Numbered from the stretch's first letter, positions 46,679 to 56,232 are shown. The stretch is DNA of 64,000 bases from an uncultured Sulfurovum sp. (GCA_947311605.1 CAMZLC010000058.1:18387-82386); one strand, 5' to 3'. Notes: generated from the letters alone by a model not told the origin. Program-made: numbers and translations.

Positions 46679-47236
46679 TTAGTTCTGTTCATTTGATTCA
46701 CATGCTTTTATTTTTCTTGCTGGTACTCCAGCATATATTGCTCCTGACCGCAGGGTTCCCTTCACAATAGCTCCAGCACCCACAACAACACGATTTTCAA
46801 TTATTGAGCCAGGTAGAATAACAACTCTTGATCCTATATATACGTCAGAACCAATTGTGACAGGTTCGTAAATTGCTCCTTGTTTACACAAAGGTAAGTC
46901 AGGAGAAACAATCCTGTGCTCAGAAGTGTGCACAGTCAAATCAGAACCAATCTCAACATTATCCCCTATTTCTAACCGATCAAATAAAAACAATTTGGCC
47001 CCCACACCCAGTTTTGAACCAGATCCCATGGTCAAGTTCCTTGGATTTACGATATAAGACTGAAACCGAACAAAAGAACCGTTTTTTATAACAGCGCCTC
47101 TCTTGACCAAGGAATAACCTCTTAGTTCCTCAATAATCTCACCGATCACCGCAACATCATGCCTAATTTCGATTGTATTACATAAAGAAAAGACCAAATA
47201 CCAGAACATTCGATTAAAGCCACGTATAATTCTCAT
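46679..47236 (-). CDS. Hexapeptide-repeat acyltransferase
   Basis: 185 residues, left-handed beta helix. Repeat text such as MGSGSKLGVGAKLFLFDRLEIGDNVEIGSDLTVHTSEHR and PVTIGSDVYIGSRVVILPGSIIENRVVVGAG is typical, with the ending GVPARKIKA. Probably an O- or N-acetyltransferase for a sugar of the glycan. It is encoded 18 nt from the surface carbohydrate gene and before the ABC exporter gene. Acyl donor is presumably acetyl-CoA; the acceptor is not known. Confidence 0.85.
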   Translation of the reverse strand: MRIIRGFNRMFWYLVFSLCNTIEIRHDVAVIGEIIEELRGYSLVKRGAVIKNGSFVRFQSYIVNPRNLTMGSGSKLGVGAKLFLFDRLEIGDNVEIGSDLTVHTSEHRIVSPDLPLCKQGAIYEPVTIGSDVYIGSRVVILPGSIIENRVVVGAGAIVKGTLRSGAIYAGVPARKIKACESNEQN

Positions 47237-47254
47237 CCAGCACCAAGTATCAAC

Positions 47255-48673
47255 TTATGAAGTGGAACTCAAATAGTAACTATCTGTGCCAATTGCTTTG
47301 ATAAAAACAGGTGATTTCAAACCGATTGCATCAGAAAAAATGGATACTTTTGCACTAATTTCATCATGTGAAATTCCGGGGAATTTGTTACGTTTTAGTC
47401 CCTCTACATCAGTGTCAGCCTGTCTGTTTATTTGTCGATGGCAGAGTGATTTGACCATAGTTACTACCATACTCAACAAAGATGATTGTGCTACCGTAGA
47501 AATTGAAGCAGATTCTTCCTCAAGATGCCCTTGGCATCTTTTCTCCCACACTGGTGTTCGCTTTAAAATAAAATCAGCTATTGTACCAGCTGAATATAAT
47601 CCAACATTAGCGATATATTTTTCTATTAGCTCAAAATCATATATTTCCGAATACACACCGATTCCTTGTTGCCCATCCACACAATCCTGGACGACCTCTA
47701 ACAATATACCAAGGTCTGTTATCTTATAGCCAGCCTCAACAGGCAACCATTGAACCAGTTCAGGATCATAAGCAGGACAGAAAGAGATAGTTAATTTGCC
47801 CATCAACATTGCTTCAATACCCGTAGTGCAGTCGTGATGTATAACCGTAAGGGCTCCGTTTATCCAGTTTTGTGCATTTCCTTCTCTAATTACATGGATA
47901 TTACTAATTTCTGCAAAGAGCTGCTGATAAGTATTCAAATTTTCGACAGGATGTGGACGAATAACAATATCCTTATCTTTAAAACGCTCAGCCAGCGCAA
48001 GTATCATTTCCACAAATCCATCAAAAACAGTCTGTTGATACTCCTCTTCTCTGTTAATTCTCTCAGGGTTAAAATAATCGCCCCCAACTTTTTTGTCGTA
48101 TTCTCTCAAGAAAGCATTCTTCTTATCAAACTTAATACGGCCTTCACAGCCAAGTTGATTATTTACAAAGGCAAAATCTGTGTTTATCAAAATATAGTCC
48201 GGCTTTATTGTTTCTTTGCCACAAGAAATAGTTTGATGGTAGCTATTAAATTCAGGTCTGCATAAATCAAATCGAGGATTGCCAGAAACTACATTTTTAT
48301 TCTTATCCAATGATGTTTTTTGCTCTAATAACTCATTCCTAATTTCTTCCCCCCAAGAGAAATATACGTCAAGAAAAGGAATTGTTTCATCTGTCAGCCG
48401 AAGACATACATTAGATAATGACCTAGTAAAAACTCCACCTTCCTCATCCAAGATAGCGAGAATACCGCCAGCTTTTTTAATTCTCGGATCTATTGCACCA
48501 TTTATTCCTTTTGCTATATATACAAACGGCTGTCTTTCTTGAAACATATACTGATGAACTTCTTCTTTTTTCCCAAGAATACAATCAAACCCTCGCTTGA
48601 TAAGCTCAAGACATAAAAGTAAACGCCCTTCAAAATCTCTTTGAATAACTTCAATCGGTAAAACACAATACAT
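47255..48673 (-). CDS. Surface carbohydrate biosynthesis protein (GT-B-like)
   Basis: About 472 residues from the ATG at 48673. Starting there the N-terminus reads MYCVLPIEVIQRDFEGRLLL, which fits this poorly understood family. The frame continues to an ATG at 48712, but those bases belong to the intergenic repeat, so that start is less likely. In the C-terminal half, IVIRPHPVENL and the HHDCTTGIEAMLMGKL segment resemble CDP-glycerol phosphotransferase and Kdo-type GT-B proteins. Family members occur near nonulosonate genes, as here. The reaction is unknown. Confidence 0.78.
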   Translation of the reverse strand: MYCVLPIEVIQRDFEGRLLLCLELIKRGFDCILGKKEEVHQYMFQERQPFVYIAKGINGAIDPRIKKAGGILAILDEEGGVFTRSLSNVCLRLTDETIPFLDVYFSWGEEIRNELLEQKTSLDKNKNVVSGNPRFDLCRPEFNSYHQTISCGKETIKPDYILINTDFAFVNNQLGCEGRIKFDKKNAFLREYDKKVGGDYFNPERINREEEYQQTVFDGFVEMILALAERFKDKDIVIRPHPVENLNTYQQLFAEISNIHVIREGNAQNWINGALTVIHHDCTTGIEAMLMGKLTISFCPAYDPELVQWLPVEAGYKITDLGILLEVVQDCVDGQQGIGVYSEIYDFELIEKYIANVGLYSAGTIADFILKRTPVWEKRCQGHLEEESASISTVAQSSLLSMVVTMVKSLCHRQINRQADTDVEGLKRNKFPGISHDEISAKVSIFSDAIGLKSPVFIKAIGTDSYYLSSTS

Positions 48674-48696
48674 AAGATTATAATAAGTTTGATAAG

Positions 48697-48775
48697 CTCG
48701 TAAAAAGGTCAATTAAAAGATGGCTAAATAAAAAATGTAGCAACGAAGCAGATGAAGAGTTTTTACGACGCCATC
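48697..48775. repeat. Intergenic repeat, compact copy
   Basis: The segment starts CTCGTAAAAAGGT and ends GAGTTTTTACGACGCC; the outer parts (TCGTAAAAA and TTTTTACGA) are inverted to each other. The interior (GATGGCTAA, then AAAAAATGTAGCAACGAAG) recurs at 63879-64000. It lies between the PIG-L gene start region and the surface carbohydrate gene, and its left end overlaps the alternative N-terminus of the latter. Two copies in one window suggest a genome-wide repeat family. Whether it acts as a mobile element or as an RNA structure is unknown. Confidence 0.75.
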
Positions 48776-48901
48776 AAGTTTGACATTAAGTAAATTTAAA
48801 GAAAATGAACACATTACCTGTTGATATTTTAATTGATAATTGGGTGTGTAAATATACGATTATGTGATTTATCTTTTTTCGATAATACACAGCCAGGATA
48901 C

Positions 48902-49591
48902 CTAACGCCAAACTTGGCGTAAAACACCAAAAGCCTCTGCAACAGAAAAACCAGCATGAGCTCCTCTTAGTATGGCCTGAGACTCAATAGCCTTGTATGA
49001 CCGAGAATGAGGGAATGCTTTCATTTCAGAATCGTAACAATGTAAAGCCTCGAGTTTCCGATGATACGTATTTGTGATATCAACCGAATGCACAGGTGAA
49101 AACGTTCCTGTCTGTCCGGATAGGCTCAACTCAGTGCTGGAAAGTACTTCAAAACTAAATATAGCCGTGATCTTACTAGAAGGAGATGGACGACATGCGG
49201 TCAGTACAGCACGATGGGTAATCTGATGATCAATATTCAAATCATAGCCGTGGTGGGTGTAAATAATATCAGGATTAATTTTTTCTATAAAGGGTTCTAT
49301 TAGCTGCACAACTTCCAATAAGGACAGGCTGTCCATCCTGTTATCTGGTAAATTCAATAAAATAGGTGCGTGAGCACCTAAAATTGCTGCGGCATCAGCA
49401 GAAACCTGATTTCTTAAATCCACATCTTTTTGCCCCTTCCCTCTGGAAGTGACACCATCTGCCAGAATGAGCACATATACATCATCTCCTTGATCAGCAT
49501 GCTTGGCAATGGTACCACCACACCCCAACACCTCATCATCTTGATGAGCTGCAACAACTAATATTGTCTCTTTATTTTTGTGGGTTACCAT
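48902..49591 (-). CDS. PIG-L/LmbE-family deacetylase
   Basis: 229 residues. The zinc-binding motif AHQDDE is at 15-20 and the second metal-site histidine is probably in YTHHGYDLNIDHQITHRA. Members remove N-acetyl groups from GlcNAc-type substrates. Here the target may be a nonulosonate precursor or a glycan amino sugar. The start overlaps the WbqC gene by 7 nt. It is the last gene before the 48.7 kb repeat. Confidence 0.9.
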   Translation of the reverse strand: MVTHKNKETILVVAAHQDDEVLGCGGTIAKHADQGDDVYVLILADGVTSRGKGQKDVDLRNQVSADAAAILGAHAPILLNLPDNRMDSLSLLEVVQLIEPFIEKINPDIIYTHHGYDLNIDHQITHRAVLTACRPSPSSKITAIFSFEVLSSTELSLSGQTGTFSPVHSVDITNTYHRKLEALHCYDSEMKAFPHSRSYKAIESQAILRGAHAGFSVAEAFGVLRQVWR

Positions 49592-50289
49592 TTTGTCCCT
49601 AGCTTTTGTTCTTCGGAAAGAATCCGCAAAGAACTATGGCCATATCTAAAAAGTAAATCCAGTATCGACAGATTAGGAAAAAATTCACTTCTCGACTGGT
49701 CGTAATGAGGATATTTGTAGTCGTGAAAAAGAACTTCGATATTTGCTTTATCAAACACTTTGCGATCTAAATATTCTCGGCCAAAAGGACCAGAGACGTA
49801 CTTCGATGCTCCCACTTCCTTGCACAAGTTCAAAATAAGATCACTCTTAGTCCCAGAAACACCCATCTCCGTACTGTATTGAAGCGGTGTTGTAATCGTC
49901 AGCGATTGAAGTAAATAATTGCTTATCTCCCTAAGCAGGTCGTTTAAAAATACCCAGTCTCGTTCATAGAATGATACTATATCATTAAAATATTCATTGA
50001 AACAAGCCGCTTTGGAATAACACTGTCTAATTGTTTCTTTATGTTTATTTTTCCATTTAACATCTTGATTAATTGTTATTGCATTAATCGCCGAGGTGAA
50101 ATTTCCTTTTTTATTGATTGGTACTGTTAGCCATATGGGCCCATGTAATCCTAAAATTTTATTGCGATGTGTAACCCCACGTCTTTCGATTTGTACGTCA
50201 TCAAGTACGATTGCAAGGTCTGATTTGTTGATACGATCAAAATAACCTAACCAAGGGAGGTAAGCGGGCTGGGCAATAGATACAATCAA
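49585..50289 (-). CDS. WbqC-family protein
   Basis: 234 residues. The N-terminus VSIAQPAYLPWLGYFDRI and the segments VLDDVQIERRGVTHRNKI and YVSGPFGREYLDRKVF match the WbqC-like family, found in O-antigen loci. Its function is not established; it has been seen next to sugar-modification genes. A TTG start at 50289 is supported by AAGGAG five bases upstream, inside the end of the methyltransferase gene. It is coupled to the PIG-L gene downstream. Confidence 0.85.
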   Translation of the reverse strand: MIVSIAQPAYLPWLGYFDRINKSDLAIVLDDVQIERRGVTHRNKILGLHGPIWLTVPINKKGNFTSAINAITINQDVKWKNKHKETIRQCYSKAACFNEYFNDIVSFYERDWVFLNDLLREISNYLLQSLTITTPLQYSTEMGVSGTKSDLILNLCKEVGASKYVSGPFGREYLDRKVFDKANIEVLFHDYKYPHYDQSRSEFFPNLSILDLLFRYGHSSLRILSEEQKLGTKW

Positions 50290-50882
50290 ACCATCTCCTT
50301 ATATAAAAACATCGTAAAATCGTGAGGCATGTAGTCATGACGTAAAGATATTTGTTTCGTCATACTCTTACAATATGTAACAGTTTTTTCTGGTGTTAAA
50401 ACAAGTTCACCTTTTTCACCCTCTCCCCCCCAATCGCTTAAAGAATTAAATGCCACTCCTAAGCGAGCAACTGAAAACATTGCTTTAATTATATCCTCAA
50501 CATGTCTAACTGATGGTAAAAGATAAAAAATACCACTCGCTACTACATAATCAAAACTTGGCAAATCATTGCTTAAAACTATATCTTTCAACTCGATGGT
50601 AACCCCTGGAAAACGTTGCTGTGCCTTTTTTACCATATTGGGAGTGATGTCGATTCCATAGTAATTTGCATTGATTCCTTTGTTCTGCAGATATTCATAA
50701 AAGTCGCATAATCCGCATCCGACATCTAGAACTGACGTTCCCTCTAAAGGAGCAATCTCTGACAAAATTTTAAACCTAAGCTGTTGTGATTTTTGACTTC
50801 CCCAATCTAAGGTCCGATATGACAGGCCATACTTCCCAACTAATTTTGTATATTTTTCAACAATGGAATCAGACGGATTCAT
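50286..50882 (-). CDS. Class I SAM-dependent methyltransferase
   Basis: 198 residues. Motif I reads SVLDVGCGLCDFYEYL near residues 50-65, followed by YYGIDITPNMVKKAQQRF (motif II) and FDYVVASGIFYLLP (post-II). This is a complete SAM-binding core of the type 11 group. It lies between a GNAT gene and the WbqC gene in the nonulosonate region, so a methylated nonulosonic acid or amino-sugar is possible, but the target is not known. Confidence 0.85.
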   Translation of the reverse strand: MNPSDSIVEKYTKLVGKYGLSYRTLDWGSQKSQQLRFKILSEIAPLEGTSVLDVGCGLCDFYEYLQNKGINANYYGIDITPNMVKKAQQRFPGVTIELKDIVLSNDLPSFDYVVASGIFYLLPSVRHVEDIIKAMFSVARLGVAFNSLSDWGGEGEKGELVLTPEKTVTYCKSMTKQISLRHDYMPHDFTMFLYKEMV

Positions 50883-50885
50883 ATA

Positions 50886-51341
50886 TTACCACGTTATTTT
50901 TTCATAAATAAAGATTTCATTATTTCTCTCAAGCAAAGAAAACCCATTTTTCTCAAAGAACCTTCTACTTCTATAATTATCCCGCCTTACCTTTGCCCGG
51001 AATGATGAACAATTAGGGGACTCATTTTGCATACACACATTGATGGCCTTAGTTCCTATTCCTTTATGGTATTCACCTGGGATAAGATATATTGTTAATT
51101 CGCAAAATTTCATATTCCTTTCAAAACGACATAATCCAACACTTTTCCCTTGATAAGCAATAATATAAATTGAATGTTGTGAATTTTTCAGAGCAGAGCC
51201 AAACCAATCACTATGCTCCTCCCAGGTAACAGTTCGCTGCGATTTAGACAACTGAACAATCTCTTGAAGGTTTCTCCACAAAAAAATAGTGCCAATATCA
51301 CCCAAAACTGCATGTCGAACAGAAACGTCCTCCTTAGCCAT
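50886..51341 (-). CDS. GNAT N-acetyltransferase, PseH candidate
   Basis: 151 residues from the ATG at 51341, which has GGAG seven bases upstream and overlaps the stop of the methyltransferase gene by 8 nt. A longer frame starts at a GTG (51386) without support. Text such as FLWRNLQEIVQLSKSQRTVTWEEH resembles the first part of PseH-like enzymes; LTIYLIPGEYHKGIGTKAI is the acetyl-CoA loop. PseH acetylates UDP-4-amino-4,6-dideoxy-AltNAc. The second GNAT at 57105-57638 is the rival candidate. Confidence 0.82.
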   Translation of the reverse strand: MAKEDVSVRHAVLGDIGTIFLWRNLQEIVQLSKSQRTVTWEEHSDWFGSALKNSQHSIYIIAYQGKSVGLCRFERNMKFCELTIYLIPGEYHKGIGTKAINVCMQNESPNCSSFRAKVRRDNYRSRRFFEKNGFSLLERNNEIFIYEKITW

Positions 51342-52023
51342 CGGTTTTCTCCGCGACAACAAACCATTCAGCATGAATACCACCACTTGGAGTCAACATC
51401 TCAGTCAATTCCAACCTCTGAACTTTGTGCAACTTCCATCCTTTAGCAAAAAATTGATCAATATCTTTACGAGAAATAAAGTGTATCGGGCCCACCCCCA
51501 CTAGGTTACCACCAGTAATGTTTTGAATCACCCGATCAGGTCCCGGAGTACCTGCTCGATAACTGGAATGTGAATCGGCGTATCCATTGTAATGAAATTT
51601 ACCCCCTTTTTTTAACACCCGATGAACTTCCCGAACTGCTTTTTGCTGAGCAGTTTCTCCAACGCAACATAATGCTTCACGATCTATTACAAGGTCAAAA
51701 GACTCATCTTCAAAAGATAAGTCTGTGAAATTTCCAACTCTTAAATCACCCTTTAAACCATCTTTCATGAATCGCTTATTCGCAAATTCCACAGCACTCT
51801 TACTGCCTTCAACACCTGCAACAGAAAAGCCTTCCCTGGCTGCAAACCAGAGATTACTACCTGTACCAAACCCAACCTCCAGTACACGAATTTCATTTTT
51901 CTCACGGTCCCGAGGAGCATTACTAAAAATAAAACTTACTATGCAATCCCACGGATAACGTTCCGCATGCCCCTCGCTATATTTTTTTTCCCATATTGGA
52001 TCATATGTTCCTGAACCAGTCAT
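51334..52023 (-). CDS. Class I SAM-dependent methyltransferase
   Basis: 229 residues. SAM motif I is VLEVGFGTGSNLWFAAREG, then VAGVEGSKSAVEFA (motif II), FDLVIDREALCCVG (post-II) and the VHRVLKKGGKFHYN helix-strand. It overlaps the NeuB-like gene upstream by ATGA and the GNAT gene downstream by 8 nt, so it is part of the nonulosonate set. Which group it methylates is unknown; methylated nonulosonates are known in some bacteria, but the link is an inference. Confidence 0.87.
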   Translation of the reverse strand: MTGSGTYDPIWEKKYSEGHAERYPWDCIVSFIFSNAPRDREKNEIRVLEVGFGTGSNLWFAAREGFSVAGVEGSKSAVEFANKRFMKDGLKGDLRVGNFTDLSFEDESFDLVIDREALCCVGETAQQKAVREVHRVLKKGGKFHYNGYADSHSSYRAGTPGPDRVIQNITGGNLVGVGPIHFISRKDIDQFFAKGWKLHKVQRLELTEMLTPSGGIHAEWFVVAEKTDG

Positions 52024-53075
52024 ATAAAATCCTCCTGTAATAGAACTTTTCCCTTTGATATTAACTGTTTTACAGCCAACCCTGAAAGCATATGAGCTTG
52101 TGCAGGAGGAATCCCATCACCAGGTCGTTGGAAAACGATATCACTTTTGTTCAGAATTTCACCTTTTTCCATGTCTCTTGCCGCAACGCATGACAATCTG
52201 AAGAGCATTCTGCTACCCATTTCATTCTCAGTTGGACCAATAGCTGAGGTTCCCTGCATTATTTCTGTTTCTCGCACGCCCTTAACCAAAGAAGCCATCT
52301 GTAGAGGATCAGCAGAAAATCGTTGGTCTGGGCCAGGAAGATTTTTATCTAGAGTAAAATGTTTCTCTATCCAGCTAGCCTCTAATCCCGCAGCAAGGAC
52401 AGCAGCAGTTTTACCATCACTGTGATCACTAAAACCTGTAACAACACCAAAACATGACGCTAATGTTCGGATTCTGGTAATATTTACTTCACTTGGAGGT
52501 GTAGGGTATTGGGATGTGCAGTGTAAAAGTATCAACCGATCATTTCCACTTTCCCGAAAAATCTGGACGGCAGTATCTATTTCAGCGAGTGTTGCCATGC
52601 CTGTAGACAAAACAACAGGCAAACCAGTTCTCGCCATGGTTTCTATCAATGGCAAATTTACCAGATAATCCGAACCATTTTTCAAGACATTCACGCCGAG
52701 ATCAACTAAATCATTTATGCCATCGTTATTCGTTGGAGTACTATGAAAATCAATATTGTGAAGCTTGCAAAAACTAACAAGTTCAACTAGATTTTCCCTG
52801 GAAAGCTCACAGCGTTTAAACATGTCAAATTGTGGTTCTTCAACCTCTTTACCCTCAGACAAGTACCGATAAGTAAGCTTTCGATCAGCAAGAAAATCCT
52901 CTGTCCGATAATTCTGAAATTTAACAGCATCAACTCCGGCTTGTTTTGCCGCCAAAATCATCTCTTTTGCCAGCCCCATGTCACCATTATGATTTATGCC
53001 AATCTCTGCAACAATATAAACAGGCATTCCGGGCCCTACCACATGGGAACCAATCTCAATTGTTTTCTTAAACAT
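52020..53075 (-). CDS. NeuB-family nonulosonate synthase with SAF domain
   Basis: 351 residues from the ATG at 53075; a GTG two codons earlier is less likely. The barrel has VYIVAEIGINHNGDM, GVDAVKFQNYR, PVVLSTGMATLAEI, LLHCTSQYPTP, GFSDHSDG and IEKHFTLDKNLPGPDQRFS. The last 60 residues form the SAF (antifreeze-like) domain. It condenses phosphoenolpyruvate with a 6-carbon amino sugar. PseB, PseC and PseG nearby point to pseudaminic acid. The GSDYLVNLPLIE segment resembles NeuB/LegI more than typical PseI, so a variant product is possible. Confidence 0.9.
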   Translation of the reverse strand: MFKKTIEIGSHVVGPGMPVYIVAEIGINHNGDMGLAKEMILAAKQAGVDAVKFQNYRTEDFLADRKLTYRYLSEGKEVEEPQFDMFKRCELSRENLVELVSFCKLHNIDFHSTPTNNDGINDLVDLGVNVLKNGSDYLVNLPLIETMARTGLPVVLSTGMATLAEIDTAVQIFRESGNDRLILLHCTSQYPTPPSEVNITRIRTLASCFGVVTGFSDHSDGKTAAVLAAGLEASWIEKHFTLDKNLPGPDQRFSADPLQMASLVKGVRETEIMQGTSAIGPTENEMGSRMLFRLSCVAARDMEKGEILNKSDIVFQRPGDGIPPAQAHMLSGLAVKQLISKGKVLLQEDFI

Positions 53076-54162
53076 TTTCACACACCATATCCACTACCCT
53101 ACTGACACCACAGCCATCACAAATTGTTGCCGCTTTTCTGGACATTCGAGAATAATGTTCATGATTGAACAATATATCCTCTACTGCAGTTTTAACCTCT
53201 TCTTCTAGACTCTCAGATTGATGTAGTGCTGTAATAGCTCCAACACGGGACAGCTTCTTAGAAATCAATTCCTGATTCTCAGCATCTACAACTAATACTG
53301 TTGGCAATGCCAGACAACATCTTTCCCAGCTCGTTGTTCCCCCTGTCCCAATGGCCAAATCAGTGCAAGACATTATTTCAGCCATATTGTAAATATTCTG
53401 GTAAACCTTTATTTCCAATATGGATCGTTTGGCCTGTTCTTTTACGGAATTGAGATGGGGAGCGTGTTGCCCTAACACCACTTCTATTGAAACAGGCTCA
53501 CCCCATGCAATCTTTTGTAATGCAGAAAGGACCACAGAAGTCAGATTATTTGGATCTGTCCCTCCCATACTTACAAGAATTCTGGGGTGTCTTCCAAAAA
53601 ACGTTTTTCTCCGAACCAACGCCTCCTCTCTCCATTCCTTGAACTGTGGTCTAAGCAGCGCATAGTCTGTCCCCAATAGACAGCGACACATGTCAGGGAC
53701 CAGTTGGATATAATCGCTTTTATCTCTCTCAAAAGTTTGGTCAAGCAAGATATCACAATCATAATTACGATCTGCTAAATCATCAATAACCATAATATTA
53801 TCAACGCGTCCTCTAATGGCTTTATGCCAACGAAGATCAATACCATAATTATCGACAACAAGCCAATCTACGGTTCCACAGACGTCCAAGGCTTTCAGTG
53901 TATCATCTCTGTCGCATTCCAATGACCCCCCAAGCCAATTGCATTCAGATGCTCCTGTGGCATGCATATCTGGTGAATATTGCAAAGACACAATACGATG
54001 TCCTCGTTTTTTTATATAAGAAATAAGGTTGCCATCAAGCTCCCGACAAATAAAAAAAGTGCTACAATCTCTATTCTTTAATGCGTCCGCCAAAGTAAGC
54101 GTTCGCATAACATGGCCACTGCCCATAGCAGTGGATGCATCGACACGAAAAACAATATTCAT
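53068..54162 (-). CDS. pseG: UDP-sugar hydrolase PseG
   Basis: 364 residues from the ATG at 54162, just after the stop of the aminotransferase gene; the upstream TTG adds only two codons. The N-terminus FRVDASTAMGSGHVMRTLTLADAL is diagnostic for PseG. The donor-side half has ILVSMGGTDPNNLTS and DLAIGTGGTTSWERCCLALP. The reaction releases UDP from UDP-2,4-diacetamido-2,4,6-trideoxy-L-altrose. Its gene precedes the NeuB-like gene that would use the free sugar. Confidence 0.92.
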   Translation of the reverse strand: MNIVFRVDASTAMGSGHVMRTLTLADALKNRDCSTFFICRELDGNLISYIKKRGHRIVSLQYSPDMHATGASECNWLGGSLECDRDDTLKALDVCGTVDWLVVDNYGIDLRWHKAIRGRVDNIMVIDDLADRNYDCDILLDQTFERDKSDYIQLVPDMCRCLLGTDYALLRPQFKEWREEALVRRKTFFGRHPRILVSMGGTDPNNLTSVVLSALQKIAWGEPVSIEVVLGQHAPHLNSVKEQAKRSILEIKVYQNIYNMAEIMSCTDLAIGTGGTTSWERCCLALPTVLVVDAENQELISKKLSRVGAITALHQSESLEEEVKTAVEDILFNHEHYSRMSRKAATICDGCGVSRVVDMVCENV

Positions 54163-54164
54163 CT

Positions 54165-55454
54165 TCAACGTACTTTAAACAGTGGTTTTAATGGGTTGAC
54201 TTTCAATAGTTTATGAATATTCTGTTGTTCAATTCCGGTTCGAATAAATGGAAATACTTCATCATAGGTATTTAGCAGAGATAAAATGTCTTCATCGGTA
54301 TGGCTGTAACTCATATTATGACAACCAAGTGCAATGATTCCCCTTGCAAACAACTCTTGGAATAACAATGTATTAATATCCCATGAACTAATTTGTTCAA
54401 CAGCATTAGTTTGAAGAAACGACCAGGAAGGATGTCCACTGACAGAAAAGATATATTCAACTTCGTGCTTTTTAATAAGTTGAACTATTCCATCTATTAT
54501 TTTTTTGCCCTGAGAAGCCAGTGTTTCAACAACATTTTGATTCATAATTTTGGTTAATACAACTTGTGCTGCGGCCAAAGATGCAGTCTCTCCACCAAAA
54601 GTTCCTGAAAAGAAGATCTTTTCCATAAATAACATGATCTCTTTTTTACCAGCAACAGCAGATAATGGAAAACCATTTGCAAGCCCCTTACCTATTGTAA
54701 CAAGATCGGGAACCACATTAAAAAGTTCTTGTGCTCCCCCCTTGGCAAAACGACAACCTGTGATTATTTCGTCAAAAATGAGGACAGCACCATTCCGTTT
54801 GGCCAACTCCTTAACATCATTTAAGAATCCTCCCTTAGGCCAGGTAACATTCATAGGCTCCATAATAACTGCAGCTATCTGTCCTGGAAATTGCTCAAAC
54901 AGCTCTTGTAATGAATCAAGGTCATTATAACAAAATGTGTGTGTCAGTTCTCGGACTGCCTTCGGTACCCCAAGATTACGGGTTGTAGAACCAATATACC
55001 AATCCTGCCATCCATGATACCCACAAACAGCAACATGGTCTCTATCTGTGTAGGCGCGAGCAAGTCGAATTGCAGCTGACGTTGCATCAGTACCATTTTT
55101 ACCAAAACGTACCATTTCCGCACATGGGAACAATTCCACTATGATTTCAGCAACTTCTGTTTCAAGGCGGTGTGGCAGGGAGAAAGAGACACCATTTTCA
55201 ATTTGCTTTTGAACTGCTTTGGTTACGTCGGCATCGTTATATCCAAGGGTTACCGATAACAAGGCATTCATGAAATCAATATATTCGTTTCCATCAACAT
55301 CCCACACTCTGCACCCCTGGCCGCGCTCAATAAACAGCGGTGAAACACCCTGAGGAAACTGAGTGATACTTTTACTAAACGTTTGTGAAGCTAAAGGAAT
55401 GACGTTCAAAGCCCTTTGCAAATAAATATCTGAGTTTCTATATCTATTTTTCAT
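54165..55454 (-). CDS. Class III aminotransferase (glutamate-1-semialdehyde aminomutase-like)
   Basis: 429 residues. PLP-site text is FDEIITGCRFAKGG, followed by the lysine in LVTIGKGLANGFPLSAVAG; FGKNGTDATSAAIRLARA is the phosphate-binding loop. Such genes often accompany SpsF-type cytidylyltransferase and PseG genes in bacterial glycosylation clusters. Its substrate is not known: it may aminate a second site on a sugar or an attached group. It is an extra step beyond the standard pse pathway. It overlaps the cytidylyltransferase gene by 11 nt. Confidence 0.87.
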   Translation of the reverse strand: MKNRYRNSDIYLQRALNVIPLASQTFSKSITQFPQGVSPLFIERGQGCRVWDVDGNEYIDFMNALLSVTLGYNDADVTKAVQKQIENGVSFSLPHRLETEVAEIIVELFPCAEMVRFGKNGTDATSAAIRLARAYTDRDHVAVCGYHGWQDWYIGSTTRNLGVPKAVRELTHTFCYNDLDSLQELFEQFPGQIAAVIMEPMNVTWPKGGFLNDVKELAKRNGAVLIFDEIITGCRFAKGGAQELFNVVPDLVTIGKGLANGFPLSAVAGKKEIMLFMEKIFFSGTFGGETASLAAAQVVLTKIMNQNVVETLASQGKKIIDGIVQLIKKHEVEYIFSVSGHPSWSFLQTNAVEQISSWDINTLLFQELFARGIIALGCHNMSYSHTDEDILSLLNTYDEVFPFIRTGIEQQNIHKLLKVNPLKPLFKVR

Positions 55455-56229
55455 TATTTCCTTGTCTTTTTAAAAAATCAGCATCCTCTTGTAGAGATTT
55501 ATCAAGCCCCTCGTTACGTTCAAAATGGGTATTCAAAAATCTCAATTCCGGACGGCTTTCAAGAAGACCAAGAATATCAGTCATACTAAAATCTGGTTTT
55601 GCTGAATACAATTCTTTATAGAATTCCGAAATAAGATCAAAATCCTCCGGTTCGTCAACCGTCCAACGAAGAAAAGACAAATCTTTTTTTGATACAACAT
55701 TTTTCAACAGAAATAAATCCGGGTGCTTCTGAATAAAATAGGTAACATGCTCTTTTTCAGAAGGTAACCGTGATTTCTCCCAAGCCTTGTGCAATGCATC
55801 AAAGGTCATAATTTCCACATCTAATCCGTCAGGAAATGACGGCACTAGTGCATTCGTGGTGTAATCATTTCCATCTTTAAGGTGAACCCCAATTACGTCA
55901 TCAACAATAAAAGGATCAATAACTGGACAATCACCAGTTACTCTAACAACATGTTTCGGTCTGTATAATAGTGCTGCCTGATAAAATCGATCTAAAACAT
56001 TATCCAGACTACCTCTGAAATATGCTATGTCAGCATTTTCCATTAACTCGACAAGAGGATCATCACTTACATCTGTGCTGGTTACAACAACTAGATGGTC
56101 GATCAACTGAGAAGCCTTTAACCGCTTTATTTGCTGAAGTAGCATCGGTGTTCCCAGGATTGGCATAAGAACTTTTCCAGGGAGGCGACTAGATGAGACA
56201 CGTGCCTGTACCATTGCCAGAATATTCAT
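55444..56229 (-). CDS. SpsF-type cytidylyltransferase, probable PseF function
   Basis: 261 residues. The N-terminus MNILAMVQARVSSSRLPGKVL is the SpsF variant of the CMP-sugar synthetase nucleotide loop. VVTSTDVSDDPLVELM, YFRGSLDNVLDRF and VRVTGDCPVIDP follow. It should link CMP to the pathway product (pseudaminic acid or a close relative). It lies between the aldo/keto reductase and class III aminotransferase genes. A NeuA-like enzyme occurs separately at 37981-38718, so the locus has distinct activating enzymes. Confidence 0.86.
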   Translation of the reverse strand: MNILAMVQARVSSSRLPGKVLMPILGTPMLLQQIKRLKASQLIDHLVVVTSTDVSDDPLVELMENADIAYFRGSLDNVLDRFYQAALLYRPKHVVRVTGDCPVIDPFIVDDVIGVHLKDGNDYTTNALVPSFPDGLDVEIMTFDALHKAWEKSRLPSEKEHVTYFIQKHPDLFLLKNVVSKKDLSFLRWTVDEPEDFDLISEFYKELYSAKPDFSMTDILGLLESRPELRFLNTHFERNEGLDKSLQEDADFLKRQGNNEK

Positions 56230-56232
56230 ATA

